Assembly (NCBI GenBank): GCA_964566025.1
Contig: CAZMHF010000003.1
Location: 18,442-82,441, forward strand
Length of the DNA: 64,000 nucleotides
Reading direction: 5' to 3'
From: RGIG8306 sp964566025
Lineage (GTDB): Bacteria; Bacillota; Clostridia; Lachnospirales; Lachnospiraceae
Shown here one piece after another: positions 43,590 through 52,639 of this stretch. How positions within the stretch are numbered: the stretch's first letter is position 1; each line of letters begins with the position of its first letter. The notes under the pieces are model-generated. The model saw nothing but the letters and a program-made list of their open reading frames with translations. It was not told where the DNA came from and ran no database searches. A program made the translations under genes and the position numbers.

Positions 43590-45032
43590 CTAGTAAGCCT
43601 TTCCCCACATAACAAGCTGTGTTGCTGGCTTTTTACAACATACGCACGAATCAGAGATTTTATGTTGAATATTTGGAATACAACGTGAACCTGCGCCTGT
43701 CAGCTCCTTAACTTTGTCTTCACATTCTTCCGAACCACACCACATCGCTTCTACAAATCCGTCTCCCTTTTCGGTTAACACTTGGTTAATTTCTTCGATT
43801 GATGTACATTCGTACGTTTTGTTTTTTCGATTTTCAAGCGCTTTTTGGTAAATGCCCTCGTGTACCTCTACCAATTTTGCTTTCGCTGTTTCTACCAATT
43901 TATCAAGAGCAATTGCCTCTTTTTCTCCATTATGTCTTGTTACCATCACACATTGATTATTCTCAATGTCTTTTGGCCCAATTTCAACACGAACTGGAAC
44001 GCCTTTCATCTCGTATTCAGCAAATTTCCATCCTGGTGAGTTATCACGATCATCTAGTTTTACGCGAATTCCGCTTTCCTTTAATGTCGTAAACAATTCA
44101 TTTGCCTTCTCTAAAACACCTTCCTTAAACTGCGCAATTGGAACAATCACCACTTGAATTGGTGCTACAGCTGGTGGAAGGACAAGCCCATTATTGTCGC
44201 CATGTGTCATGATGATTGCGCCAATTAGACGGGTTGTCATCCCCCATGATGTTTGAAATGGATGAACAAGCTTATTTTCTTTATTTGAATATTTAATATC
44301 AAATGCTTTTGCAAAACCATCTCCAAAGTAATGGCTTGTTCCTGCTTGCAAGGCTTTTCCGTCATGCATTAGCGCTTCAATGGCATATGTTGCCTCTGCG
44401 CCAGCAAATTTGTCACTTTCTGTTTTGCGCCCTTTTACAACTGGAATGGCTAAGGATTCTTCACAAAACTCTGCATAACAATCGAGCATACGCTCGGTTT
44501 CCTCGATTGCTTCTTCAGCAGTCGCATGAATTGTATGTCCCTCCTGCCACAAAAACTCTCTTGAACGCAAAAATGGACGCGTTGTTTTTTCCCAACGAAC
44601 AACAGATACCCATTGGTTATATAGTTTTGGTAAGTCACGATACGATTGAATGATGTTGGCATAATGCTCGCAAAATAATGTTTCTGATGTTGGACGAACG
44701 CAAAGTCGCTCTTCTAATTTTTCAGATCCGCCATGTGTCACCCAAGCAACTTCTGGTGCAAAACCATTTACATGGTCTTTTTCCTTTTGAAGTAGACTTT
44801 CAGGTATGAACATTGGCATATTAACGTTTTCATGTCCCAGATCCTTGAACATTCCATCCAAAATACGCTGAATATTTTCCCAAATTGCGTAACCGTATGG
44901 ACGAATCACCATACACCCTTTTACACTTGTATACTCAATCAATTCTGCTTTTTTTACGATATCCGTATACCATTGTGCAAAATCTTCATCCATTGATGTA
45001 ATCGCTTCTACTAATTTTTTTTCTTTTGCCAT
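43590..45032 (-). CDS. proS: Prolyl-tRNA synthetase (ProS type 3)
   Basis: The 479-residue class II synthetase is of the short, eukaryote-like type without the editing insertion. Motif 2 lies in RWEKTTRPFLRSREFLWQEGHT and motif 3 in GMTTRLIGAIIMTHGD. A C-terminal zinc-type extension holds Cys pairs (MWCGSEECED, SDSCVCCKKPATQ). It charges tRNA-Pro. The start at 45032 has AAAGGAGAAAGACATC before it; the longer frame to 45101 would run through the T-box terminator. Control is by the T-box at 45063-45302. Confidence 0.95.
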   Translation of the reverse strand: MAKEKKLVEAITSMDEDFAQWYTDIVKKAELIEYTSVKGCMVIRPYGYAIWENIQRILDGMFKDLGHENVNMPMFIPESLLQKEKDHVNGFAPEVAWVTHGGSEKLEERLCVRPTSETLFCEHYANIIQSYRDLPKLYNQWVSVVRWEKTTRPFLRSREFLWQEGHTIHATAEEAIEETERMLDCYAEFCEESLAIPVVKGRKTESDKFAGAEATYAIEALMHDGKALQAGTSHYFGDGFAKAFDIKYSNKENKLVHPFQTSWGMTTRLIGAIIMTHGDNNGLVLPPAVAPIQVVIVPIAQFKEGVLEKANELFTTLKESGIRVKLDDRDNSPGWKFAEYEMKGVPVRVEIGPKDIENNQCVMVTRHNGEKEAIALDKLVETAKAKLVEVHEGIYQKALENRKNKTYECTSIEEINQVLTEKGDGFVEAMWCGSEECEDKVKELTGAGSRCIPNIQHKISDSCVCCKKPATQLVMWGKAY

Positions 45033-45062
45033 GATGTCTTTCTCCTTTGATAAATAAAAAAT

Positions 45063-45302
45063 GAAAAAAGCGCCGAGGAATCGTCCTCTTGCTTTACACA
45101 AGGGACCGATTTCTCGGCGGTACCACCCTAATTAACGATTGCTCGTTCACTTTCATTTGCGTTAACGCCGCATACGTTGCGCTTTTCCACATGGTTCACG
45201 CAAAGCTCCAAGGCAGGTTCCTCATTTCCTCCATGGAATCTTTCAGCAACCGATTCCTCTCTGTTATGGTGCAAAAACAAGTACTAATCTCTTCATCACT
45301 TT
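45063..45302 (-). promoter_or_regulatory. T-box riboswitch (proline) controlling proS
   Basis: On the minus strand the leader shows GATGAAGAGATTAGTA at the Stem I base, AGAGAGG, and the T-box core AATTAGGGTGGTACCGCC (45133-45116). A terminator made of GCCGAGAAATCGG...CTCGGCG followed by TTTTTT occupies 45119-45063. In the specifier region GAACCTGCC, CCT (45217-45215) is a proline codon, which fits proS downstream. Uncharged tRNA-Pro would stabilise the antiterminator and allow proS-cca transcription. Confidence 0.93.
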
Positions 45303-45307
45303 GTGTT

Positions 45308-45336
45308 ATCATACGATTCTATTTTGCATTTGTCAA
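45308..45336 (-). promoter_or_regulatory. Promoter of proS-cca
   Basis: A perfect TTGACA (45336-45331) and TATGAT (45313-45308) are 17 bases apart on the minus strand. The start of the T-box leader follows directly. The -35 box lies only four bases from the stop of the lipoprotein gene at 45341. Confidence 0.8.
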
Positions 45337-45340
45337 CTAC

Positions 45341-46465
45341 CTAATCGTCTAATCCTGCAAACGCCTTCGCACTATTTAGTCTCGGTATATACAGCCAGCC
45401 TTCTTTTTTACGCTCTAGGCCTTTAACCTTAATCCATTCTTTTAAATCCGTATACGTAAATTCAATTTGCTCTGGCGAAAAACAAGTTTGCCTACTCTCT
45501 AAATCACATTCCTCGTAAAGCACCAATTCAATAACCGTTTTTGTTTGATTACGTTTCCCTTCTAATTTTATCAAAGGAGCCAATTCATATATCTCCTGAT
45601 CAACACGATACAATTCATTTTCGAACAATGCTATTTTTTCAAAATACGTCATAGTCTTTTCAATCAGGTTTATACTTTGCGCTATTTTTATCACACCATT
45701 TTCTGGTTCGAAAAACGGATAACGATCCGAGTTACAAGTTTCATAAAAATAGGGGAACGCACCTAATTGATATAGGTTTTTGCCATCGTAGCGCAACACC
45801 AGCGTTTTGTAATACTCGTCCGAAATATCTCTCGTAATGCTTAGATGTGCTAAAATTTCGATAAAATCGTCATCCCAATTAACGTTCATAATCGTTGCTG
45901 ACGAAAACTTTATCGTCCACTTGTTTACTAAGCTTTCTTGTTTTAGATACTCTTGTGTGTCAATTGTAAAACCTTTGCCATCAATCTGAATAATTCCCTT
46001 ATCAAAATTTATCGTTAGATGATTTTTTTTATTCGAATCAAAAAGAGCTACCATTATATCATGTTGGCCATTGCTAAGAAGTACTCCACCTTTCCAATAA
46101 TCATCCGTATACAATTCATCTATAGGATCCTTTGTTTCGACTAATATCGTTGTTTGATTGATATAGCCATCTTTATTATTTAAAGAAGCATCGATGGGAT
46201 ATTTGCGATCATAGCCTTTATTGTCTTCATTTTTAGGATCTAGAACCACTTCGCCTCTCCATTTTTTTATGGTGTTGTGGTTTGACTCTTCTGCATATGT
46301 TTGTTGAACGCTTGTAGTTATTTCGGTGGATTGTGGTTCTCCTTTTGTTTCATCTTGGTTATCCTTAGCTTTACATCCGCTTATCATAATAAGTAATAAA
46401 AGCATTAAAACACCTATATAAGCACTTTTAAAACGTTTATTGTTTTTAAATAATCCATAGCTCAT
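45341..46465 (-). CDS. Lipoprotein of unknown function
   Basis: The 374 residues begin with a signal peptide ending LIMISGC and an acidic Thr/Glu linker. The rest is rich in beta-strand-like patterns (GGVLLSNGQHDIMVALF, HLTINFDKGIIQIDGKGF, KTLVLRYDGKNLYQLGAFPYF). I recognise no domain. A similar style, strands plus KNLYQLG, occurs in surface beta-propeller or carbohydrate-sensing proteins, but that is only an impression. It lies alone between the CE2-CE4 gene and proS. Confidence 0.75.
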   Translation of the reverse strand: MSYGLFKNNKRFKSAYIGVLMLLLLIMISGCKAKDNQDETKGEPQSTEITTSVQQTYAEESNHNTIKKWRGEVVLDPKNEDNKGYDRKYPIDASLNNKDGYINQTTILVETKDPIDELYTDDYWKGGVLLSNGQHDIMVALFDSNKKNHLTINFDKGIIQIDGKGFTIDTQEYLKQESLVNKWTIKFSSATIMNVNWDDDFIEILAHLSITRDISDEYYKTLVLRYDGKNLYQLGAFPYFYETCNSDRYPFFEPENGVIKIAQSINLIEKTMTYFEKIALFENELYRVDQEIYELAPLIKLEGKRNQTKTVIELVLYEECDLESRQTCFSPEQIEFTYTDLKEWIKVKGLERKKEGWLYIPRLNSAKAFAGLDD

Positions 46466-46567
46466 GTCGTACCTCTTTCATTATGGTTGATAAAAATATG
46501 TAACGCATTTTGGAATGCAAAACTACATTAGACGGAATATTTCTATTTACATTATTCGCTTTAATAA

Positions 46568-46599
46568 TCAAATAGGATACTCGTAATCCACACTGCTAA
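46568..46599 (-). repeat. Structured repeat element, end-copy R3
   Basis: Thirty-one bases (46598-46568, minus strand) are identical to the outer end of R2 (31439-31469), including the GGAT/ATCC hairpin with a TACGAGT loop. The rest of the element is absent. It starts eight bases after the stop of the CE2-CE4 gene. Confidence 0.8.
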
Positions 46600-46605
46600 C
46601 CTTTA

Positions 46606-48492
46606 TTACTTTCCTACATATGTGTACATTTCTGTTGTCTTTGGTTCCACCCCTTGCGCTTCAAACACTTGTGAAACGGTTACAAACTGAAAACCTTGCT
46701 CTAATAATGTTGGAATAATGGTATCAAGCGCTTCTACGGTTTTTGAATTGCCTTGCGTATCGTGCAACAAGGTGATTCCTCCATCCTTCGCTTGCTTAAT
46801 CATTTTTTCGCTTCTCTCCTCTGCTGAAACTTTATCTTCCCAATCATTTGCGCCAAATCCACAGATAAATGGTAAGCCTACATTGTCGTACATTGTTTTA
46901 TTCACAGCGATATATGGAGGACGGAAAAACTTTGGTTCCTCTCCCGTAATTGCCTTGATTTTGTCTGATGTAAATTTAATTTCGGCCACAATTTCTTCAG
47001 CCTCCATCTTGTTCATCATAGAATGTGTTTTTGAGTGATTGTTAATTTCACATCCCATATCATAGGCACGCTTTACAACCGCTTCTGTTCCTGGCGTAAT
47101 GTTATTGCCAATCAAGAAAAAGGAAGCTACGATATTGTACTTTTCAAGCAAATCAAGCACCTGTACCGTTGTCGTTGTATTAGGGCCATCATCAAAGGTC
47201 AATGCGATAACTGGTTTGTTTGGATCATACTCTACAACTGGTCTTTCTGTTGTTTTGCCACCCTCTACCTCCGAACCATTTTGCAAAAAGTCCACTAATT
47301 TCTTTGATGCTTTTTCATGTGTCTTTTCTGTTGGATGCCAATCCGCCGCATAACCATCTGCTGCCTGTTGTTCATCAAATTTCATACAAGCCACATTGGT
47401 GTCTTTTGATTCTTCCATATATTCTTTTACGGCTGCTTCAATGGTAGGATATAAGCGACCACCCATAATGCCTAGCGTGCAATAAATTTTGGCATCTGGA
47501 TTAAGACTTCTAATCTTTGCAAGAAACGTTTTATACTCATCTGCGTATGCCGCTTGCTTTTCTTTATCGTTTTTGCAATAGCTATCATCATTTGTTCCTA
47601 AATTAATCACAATCATATCTGGTTGTCTCTTTTCAAAATCCCATTCAATCGAAGCTACTTCTGTACCAAGGAAATCCCCGTATGAGAAGCCAACTTTGTC
47701 ATAATATTGAGGAATTGTTTGTGCTGAAACGATATTACCATCTCCTGAATAACCCGAGATAATTCCGTAACCACTAATTGAAACCATACTATAATCTGCG
47801 TCCATTGCCATTGCTGTTTTATAAGCATATGCCTTTGTGACATCTTCTGTGTCGGTTTTAAAATGATTTTCTTTCACTTCATCATCCACACCATAACCGC
47901 ATGTAATCGAATCTCCAATAAATTCAATCAATAGCTCTTTTTCTTCCGTTGGTGTTGGCGCTGTCCCATCTACTTTAATTTCCTTAATTCCCATAGTAGA
48001 ATTTGCCGTCTCTGATAGTTTTAGAATCTTGATGGTTACCTCTTTTTCTTCATCACTCTCAAAAACTGTATACGATTGTAATGCCTTTTTAAGCATTTCA
48101 TCGACTACTTTTTCACCATCCACATAAATAGCAAATCTTGCCTTATTTCCTGCTGTGCCACCAATCGCTACTTTATCGCCAATGATCGTAATGTCCGCCT
48201 TTGTACCCTTTACTTTAAACTCAATACCTGAGCCCGAAAATGCACACCAACGTATATCATTGTCATCAAAATATGTACGTCCAATCGTTTTCACATACTC
48301 ATCACTTGCTTTGTATATTCCCTCTTCTACCATCTGTGTTTCACTTTCTGCTTCTGTTGTTTTTTCGTTTGTTGCCGAAGGGTTTTCTTTTTTTGTTCCC
48401 TCCGTTGTTTTGTCATCACTAGGTTTTGCCTTACACGCACTCATCACCATTAGCAATGCCATACAGATACATAAAAATTTTAATCGCTTCAT
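46606..48492 (-). CDS. CE2-CE4 bifunctional carbohydrate esterase lipoprotein
   Basis: After a lipoprotein signal ending MVMSAC (lipid Cys 20) and a linker come three parts. The first is a jelly-roll (about 60-175). The second is an SGNH/CE2 domain with IEFIGDSITCGYG (Ser 195), GTND (299-302) and AADWHPT (His 386). The third is a NodB-type CE4 deacetylase (about 425-610) with TFDDGP (432-437), NHSKTH (His 486, His 490), FRPPY (523-527) and LLHD (575-578). All catalytic residues of both esterases are present. It probably deacetylates plant polysaccharide such as xylan or mannan; the CE4 half might instead act on peptidoglycan or chitin. It is a single gene. Confidence 0.88.
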   Translation of the reverse strand: MKRLKFLCICMALLMVMSACKAKPSDDKTTEGTKKENPSATNEKTTEAESETQMVEEGIYKASDEYVKTIGRTYFDDNDIRWCAFSGSGIEFKVKGTKADITIIGDKVAIGGTAGNKARFAIYVDGEKVVDEMLKKALQSYTVFESDEEKEVTIKILKLSETANSTMGIKEIKVDGTAPTPTEEKELLIEFIGDSITCGYGVDDEVKENHFKTDTEDVTKAYAYKTAMAMDADYSMVSISGYGIISGYSGDGNIVSAQTIPQYYDKVGFSYGDFLGTEVASIEWDFEKRQPDMIVINLGTNDDSYCKNDKEKQAAYADEYKTFLAKIRSLNPDAKIYCTLGIMGGRLYPTIEAAVKEYMEESKDTNVACMKFDEQQAADGYAADWHPTEKTHEKASKKLVDFLQNGSEVEGGKTTERPVVEYDPNKPVIALTFDDGPNTTTTVQVLDLLEKYNIVASFFLIGNNITPGTEAVVKRAYDMGCEINNHSKTHSMMNKMEAEEIVAEIKFTSDKIKAITGEEPKFFRPPYIAVNKTMYDNVGLPFICGFGANDWEDKVSAEERSEKMIKQAKDGGITLLHDTQGNSKTVEALDTIIPTLLEQGFQFVTVSQVFEAQGVEPKTTEMYTYVGK

Positions 48493-48510
48493 CTTTTTCT
48501 CCTGTCATGC

Positions 48511-49170
48511 CTATTTTTTTTCTTCGCCATACCCTGCCTGTGAAAGCATCATATCCTTTACTTTCATAAGCCTTGTTGTTGTGCTTCGCTCATTCTCATC
48601 AAGCTTCATCGTAATAAATCGTATGGTATCTTGATAATTCGGAATCATCACATATTCTAGGGCATTTACGCGGCGTCTTGTTTTTTCAATTGCTTCCGCC
48701 ATAAGCTGGCAGGATTTTTCGACTTCTGCAAGACGCAAAAGCTTCGGAAAAATCTCCGATAAAGCACTAACGGCACCATCTAAATCTCCTGATGTATAGG
48801 CATATCCATAGGAATAAATATCATTTGGATCCGCTGTTTTTAGCTTCACATCAAAAACGGGAATTTTTACACTCATAACATTTTTCTCGGCAACTTCCAG
48901 ATACATTTCCTGTTTTGGTAACATAAGAGCCACATCCAATGCCTCTCCGAGCATAACAGAACGAGCAACTGCCATATGGGCATTCGCCTCCTTGATTGCT
49001 GTTTCCGTCTCCAAACGCAAGGCTTTATTTTCTCTTACTAGCTCTAAAAATTGTCGCATTAGCTCATCGCGCTTATCCTTTAAAAGCTTGTGACCTTTTA
49101 ACGCTGTGGCAAGTCGACGTTTTAAATTTGTCAATTCCATACGTGTTGGATTTACTGTCATTACTGCCAT
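48511..49170 (-). CDS. atpD: V-type ATP synthase subunit D
   Basis: The 219-residue subunit D begins NPTRMELTNLKRRLATALKGHKLLKDKRDEL, the long N-terminal coiled-coil helix of the rotor axle, and returns with the C-terminal helix RRVNALEYVMIPNYQDTIRFI (cited in parts). With F it forms the central shaft turning inside A3B3. It starts 15 bases after subunit B and is the last gene of the operon. GAGAGGTG precedes the ATG. Confidence 0.95.
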   Translation of the reverse strand: MAVMTVNPTRMELTNLKRRLATALKGHKLLKDKRDELMRQFLELVRENKALRLETETAIKEANAHMAVARSVMLGEALDVALMLPKQEMYLEVAEKNVMSVKIPVFDVKLKTADPNDIYSYGYAYTSGDLDGAVSALSEIFPKLLRLAEVEKSCQLMAEAIEKTRRRVNALEYVMIPNYQDTIRFITMKLDENERSTTTRLMKVKDMMLSQAGYGEEKK

Positions 49171-49185
49171 ACAAAATCACACCTC

Positions 49186-50553
49186 TCAATCGTAATATTT
49201 TTCTAAAAGCGTATCGCTAATTCTCTTTAGTTCTGTTCTTGGTAAGATTTTTAATAACTTCCATCCCAAATCCAATGTTTCTTCAATGCTTCGATTTGTT
49301 TCATACCCTTGTGAAATATATTGTTCCTCAAACTCATCTGCAAATTTTGCATAAAGCTTATCTACCTCTGTCAATGCTGATTCGCCTAGAATAACCATCA
49401 ATTCTTTTGCTTCCTTGCCTCGCGCATAAGCAGAGAAAAGTTGGTTCATTGTATTGGAATGATCTTCTCTTGTCTTTCCTTCGCCAATTCCCTTATCCTT
49501 TAGACGAGAAAGTGATGGCAATACATCAATTGGTGGTGTATAACCTTTTCGGTATAAATCTCGGCCTAGAATAATTTGTCCCTCTGTAATATAGCCTGTT
49601 AAGTCAGGGATTGGATGCGTTTTATCATCTTCTGGCATGGTCAAAATAGGAATCATCGTAATAGAACCTGGTTTGCCTTGTTGACGACCTGCTCTCTCAT
49701 AAATTGTCGCTAAATCCGTATACATATAACCTGGATAACCGCGTCGTCCTGGCACTTCCTTACGCGCTGCTGAAACCTCTCGCAATGCATCGGCATAGTT
49801 TGTAATGTCTGTTAAGATAACCAACACGTGCATACCTTGATCAAATGCCAGATATTCTGCCGCTGTCAATGCCATTTTCGGTGTGGCAATTCTTTCGATT
49901 GCAGGATCGTTTGCTAAATTGATAAAAAGAACGGTTCTCTCAGAAGCACCTGTTTTTCGGAAGCTCTCAATAAAGAAGTTTGATTCTTCAAATGTAATAC
50001 CCATTGCCGCAAATACAACGGCAAACGGTTCATCTGTACCACGCACCTTTGCTTGTCTTGCAATTTGAGCAGCAAGGTTGGCATGTGGCAAGCCAGATGC
50101 CGAGAAAATCGGAAGCTTTTGTCCTCTAACAAGTGTGTTCAATCCATCAATCGCTGAAATTCCTGTTTGGATAAATTCCTGTGGATAGTTTCTTGCCGCA
50201 GGATTAATAGGCATACCATTAACATCCATTCTTTTTTCTGGAATGATATCTGGCCCACCATCAATTGGTTTTCCTAGTCCGTCAAAAACACGTCCTAGCA
50301 TATCAGGCGAAACAGGTAGTTCCATTTGTCTGCCATGAAAACGCACTTTTGAATTGCTTAAATTAATACCTGTACTCGACTCAAACAATTGCACCAATAC
50401 ATCGGTACCATTGATTTCGAGAATACGGCATCGACGTTTCTCGCCATTTTCTAATTCAATTTCGCCTAATTCATTATAGGTTACACCTTCAACGCCTTTT
50501 ACAAGCATCAAAGGCCCTGCTACTTCTTGTATGGTTCTGTATTCTTTTGGCAT
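49186..50553 (-). CDS. atpB: V-type ATP synthase subunit B
   Basis: The 455 residues match the non-catalytic subunit: an N-terminal barrel (EYRTIQEVAGPLMLVKGVEG), FSASGLPHANLAAQIARQA in place of a Walker A loop, and PGRRGYPGYMYTDLATIYERAG. The absence of GxxxxGKT is normal for B. It alternates with A in the catalytic ring. It starts one base after the A stop, with the RBS inside the A gene end (GGAGGCGG). Confidence 0.96.
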   Translation of the reverse strand: MPKEYRTIQEVAGPLMLVKGVEGVTYNELGEIELENGEKRRCRILEINGTDVLVQLFESSTGINLSNSKVRFHGRQMELPVSPDMLGRVFDGLGKPIDGGPDIIPEKRMDVNGMPINPAARNYPQEFIQTGISAIDGLNTLVRGQKLPIFSASGLPHANLAAQIARQAKVRGTDEPFAVVFAAMGITFEESNFFIESFRKTGASERTVLFINLANDPAIERIATPKMALTAAEYLAFDQGMHVLVILTDITNYADALREVSAARKEVPGRRGYPGYMYTDLATIYERAGRQQGKPGSITMIPILTMPEDDKTHPIPDLTGYITEGQIILGRDLYRKGYTPPIDVLPSLSRLKDKGIGEGKTREDHSNTMNQLFSAYARGKEAKELMVILGESALTEVDKLYAKFADEFEEQYISQGYETNRSIEETLDLGWKLLKILPRTELKRISDTLLEKYYD

Positions 50554-50554
50554 C

Positions 50555-52312
50555 TTATTCCGCCTCCTGTACAGTTTCTAGCATTTGTGCGTTGATTTCT
50601 TTTATAATCTTGGCAAATGCATCATCAACATTGCTTTCCTCGATATATTTAAATCGACCAATTTGCTCACGAACAGCTAAATTGGCAATTGCCTCGATAT
50701 CGCCGTTTTTCCCGATTGCTTCCGTAGCCGAATCATAATATTCTAAAATCAATTTAATCAACAAATATTGTTTATGTAAGCTTGTATACGTATCTACCTC
50801 ATGGTACGCAAGCTGATGCAAGAAATCCTCGCGGATAGAGCGAGCCGCTTCCATCTTTAGTCGATCGTACGCCGATAGAGCATCCATACCAACTAATTTA
50901 ACGATTTCATCAAGCTCTGCTTCATCTTGTAGCAATCCCATGATACGTCTTCGCAAATTCATCCATTGCTCATCAACGTTTTCAACAAACCAACCTTCCA
51001 ACAAATCGGTATACAACGAATAGCTCGTCAACCAGTTAATCGCTGGGAAGTGTCTTTTGTAAGCAAGCTTTGCATCAAGTCCCCAGAATACCTTTACGAT
51101 ACGCAAGGTTGCTTGTGAAACAGGCTCGGAAATATCTCCACCTGGAGGTGATACCGCACCGATAACCGATAGCGTTCCCTCTCGCTCGCCCAATGTAACC
51201 ACACGTCCTGCTCGCTCATAAAATTGAGCCAAACGGCTTCCCAAATAAGCTGGATAACCTTCTTCTCCTGGCATTTCCTCTAATCGTCCTGACATTTCTC
51301 GAAGCGCCTCTGCCCAACGGGATGTTGAATCTGCCATAAGGGCTACGGAATAACCCATATCGCGAAAATACTCTGCAATTGTAATGCCTGTATAAATAGA
51401 TGCTTCACGCGCCGCAACAGGCATATCAGAAGTGTTTGCGATTAGCACCGTTCTTTCCATCAATGATTTTCCGGTATGTGGATCAATTAGCTCTGGAAAT
51501 TCATTTAAAACGTCCGTCATTTCATTTCCGCGCTCTCCACAACCAATATATACAACAATGTCTGCCTCTGCCCATTTTGCTAACTGATGTTGTGTTACCG
51601 TTTTTCCGCTTCCAAATGGTCCTGGAATAGCAGCAACACCGCCTTTGGCAATTGGGAACAAACAATCAATTACTCGCTGTCCTGTAATAAGTGGTTTTTC
51701 TGGTGAAAGCTTTTGCTTGTATGGACGCCCACGACGAACAGGCCATTTTTGCATTAGCGATAATTCCTTGTCACCTTTTTTCGTTTCAATTGTGCAAACG
51801 ATTTCTGTAACGTGAAAGCTTCCTTCTTTGATTTCTTTAATCACACCTTCTACGCCAACTGGCACCATGATTTTATGCAAAACGATATCTGTTTCTTGAA
51901 CGGTTCCAATAACATCACCGCTTTTAACTTCATCACCAAGCGCTTTACTTGGTGTGAATTTCCATACTTTATCGCGTTTTAATGAATCTACCTCAACACC
52001 ACGCTTAAGGTTGTTGCCTGATATTTTCATAATATCGTCTAGTGGTCTTTGAATTCCATCATAAATACTTCCGATAAGACCTGGCCCTAATTCAACACTC
52101 ATTGGCTCACCAATGGATTCAACCATTTCTCCACATCCGATTCCCGATGTTTCTTCATAAACCTGTATGGAAGCTCTATCTCCATGCATTTCAATGATTT
52201 CGCCAATCAAACGATGTTGACTTACACGAACAATGTCAAACATATTGGCATCGCGCATTCCTTCGGCTATTACCAAAGGTCCTGAAACCTTTAAGATTTT
52301 CCCTTTACTCAT
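50555..52312 (-). CDS. atpA: V-type ATP synthase catalytic subunit A
   Basis: The 585-residue catalytic subunit has the Walker A loop PGPFGSGKTVTQ, the V-type non-homologous insertion upstream of it (about residues 110-190), GCGERGNEMTDVL and the arginine-finger partner region ALMADSTSRWAEALREMSGRL. It hydrolyses or makes ATP to drive the rotor. It lies 15 bases after atpF. Confidence 0.97.
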   Translation of the reverse strand: MSKGKILKVSGPLVIAEGMRDANMFDIVRVSQHRLIGEIIEMHGDRASIQVYEETSGIGCGEMVESIGEPMSVELGPGLIGSIYDGIQRPLDDIMKISGNNLKRGVEVDSLKRDKVWKFTPSKALGDEVKSGDVIGTVQETDIVLHKIMVPVGVEGVIKEIKEGSFHVTEIVCTIETKKGDKELSLMQKWPVRRGRPYKQKLSPEKPLITGQRVIDCLFPIAKGGVAAIPGPFGSGKTVTQHQLAKWAEADIVVYIGCGERGNEMTDVLNEFPELIDPHTGKSLMERTVLIANTSDMPVAAREASIYTGITIAEYFRDMGYSVALMADSTSRWAEALREMSGRLEEMPGEEGYPAYLGSRLAQFYERAGRVVTLGEREGTLSVIGAVSPPGGDISEPVSQATLRIVKVFWGLDAKLAYKRHFPAINWLTSYSLYTDLLEGWFVENVDEQWMNLRRRIMGLLQDEAELDEIVKLVGMDALSAYDRLKMEAARSIREDFLHQLAYHEVDTYTSLHKQYLLIKLILEYYDSATEAIGKNGDIEAIANLAVREQIGRFKYIEESNVDDAFAKIIKEINAQMLETVQEAE

Positions 52313-52327
52313 TCTATTTGCCCTTTC

Positions 52328-52639
52328 TTACGATATAATATCCGAACCAACCGCTCGTTCGACAGAACGCGAAACCTCTTTTAGTCCTTTTCCTGTATTG
52401 CCACTAATACCAGGAATTAAAATAATAGCTGGCAAGCTTAGATGGCGATACTTCTCAATTTCTTCTTCGATTAATTCTGCTAGTTTTTCTGTGATATAAA
52501 TAACGGCATATTCATTTCCAACGAGATTTTTTAGAATCTGTCCTGCTTTTGCAGGCTCCGTTACAGAAAACGTAGCAAGCCCTAATGCCGCAAAACCACA
52601 AATGCTGTCCTTGTCGCCCATTACTGCTATTTTATACAT
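52328..52639 (-). CDS. atpF: V-type ATP synthase subunit F
   Basis: The gene is 103 codons, starting MYKIAVMGDKDSICGFAALG and continuing with YAVIYITEKLAELI and SLPAIILIPG. This is the Rossmann-like F subunit that binds the D shaft and switches direction control. The ATG at 52639 overlaps the last codons of subunit C. A longer frame reaching 52828 lies inside atpC and is not real. Confidence 0.93.
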   Translation of the reverse strand: MYKIAVMGDKDSICGFAALGLATFSVTEPAKAGQILKNLVGNEYAVIYITEKLAELIEEEIEKYRHLSLPAIILIPGISGNTGKGLKEVSRSVERAVGSDIIS

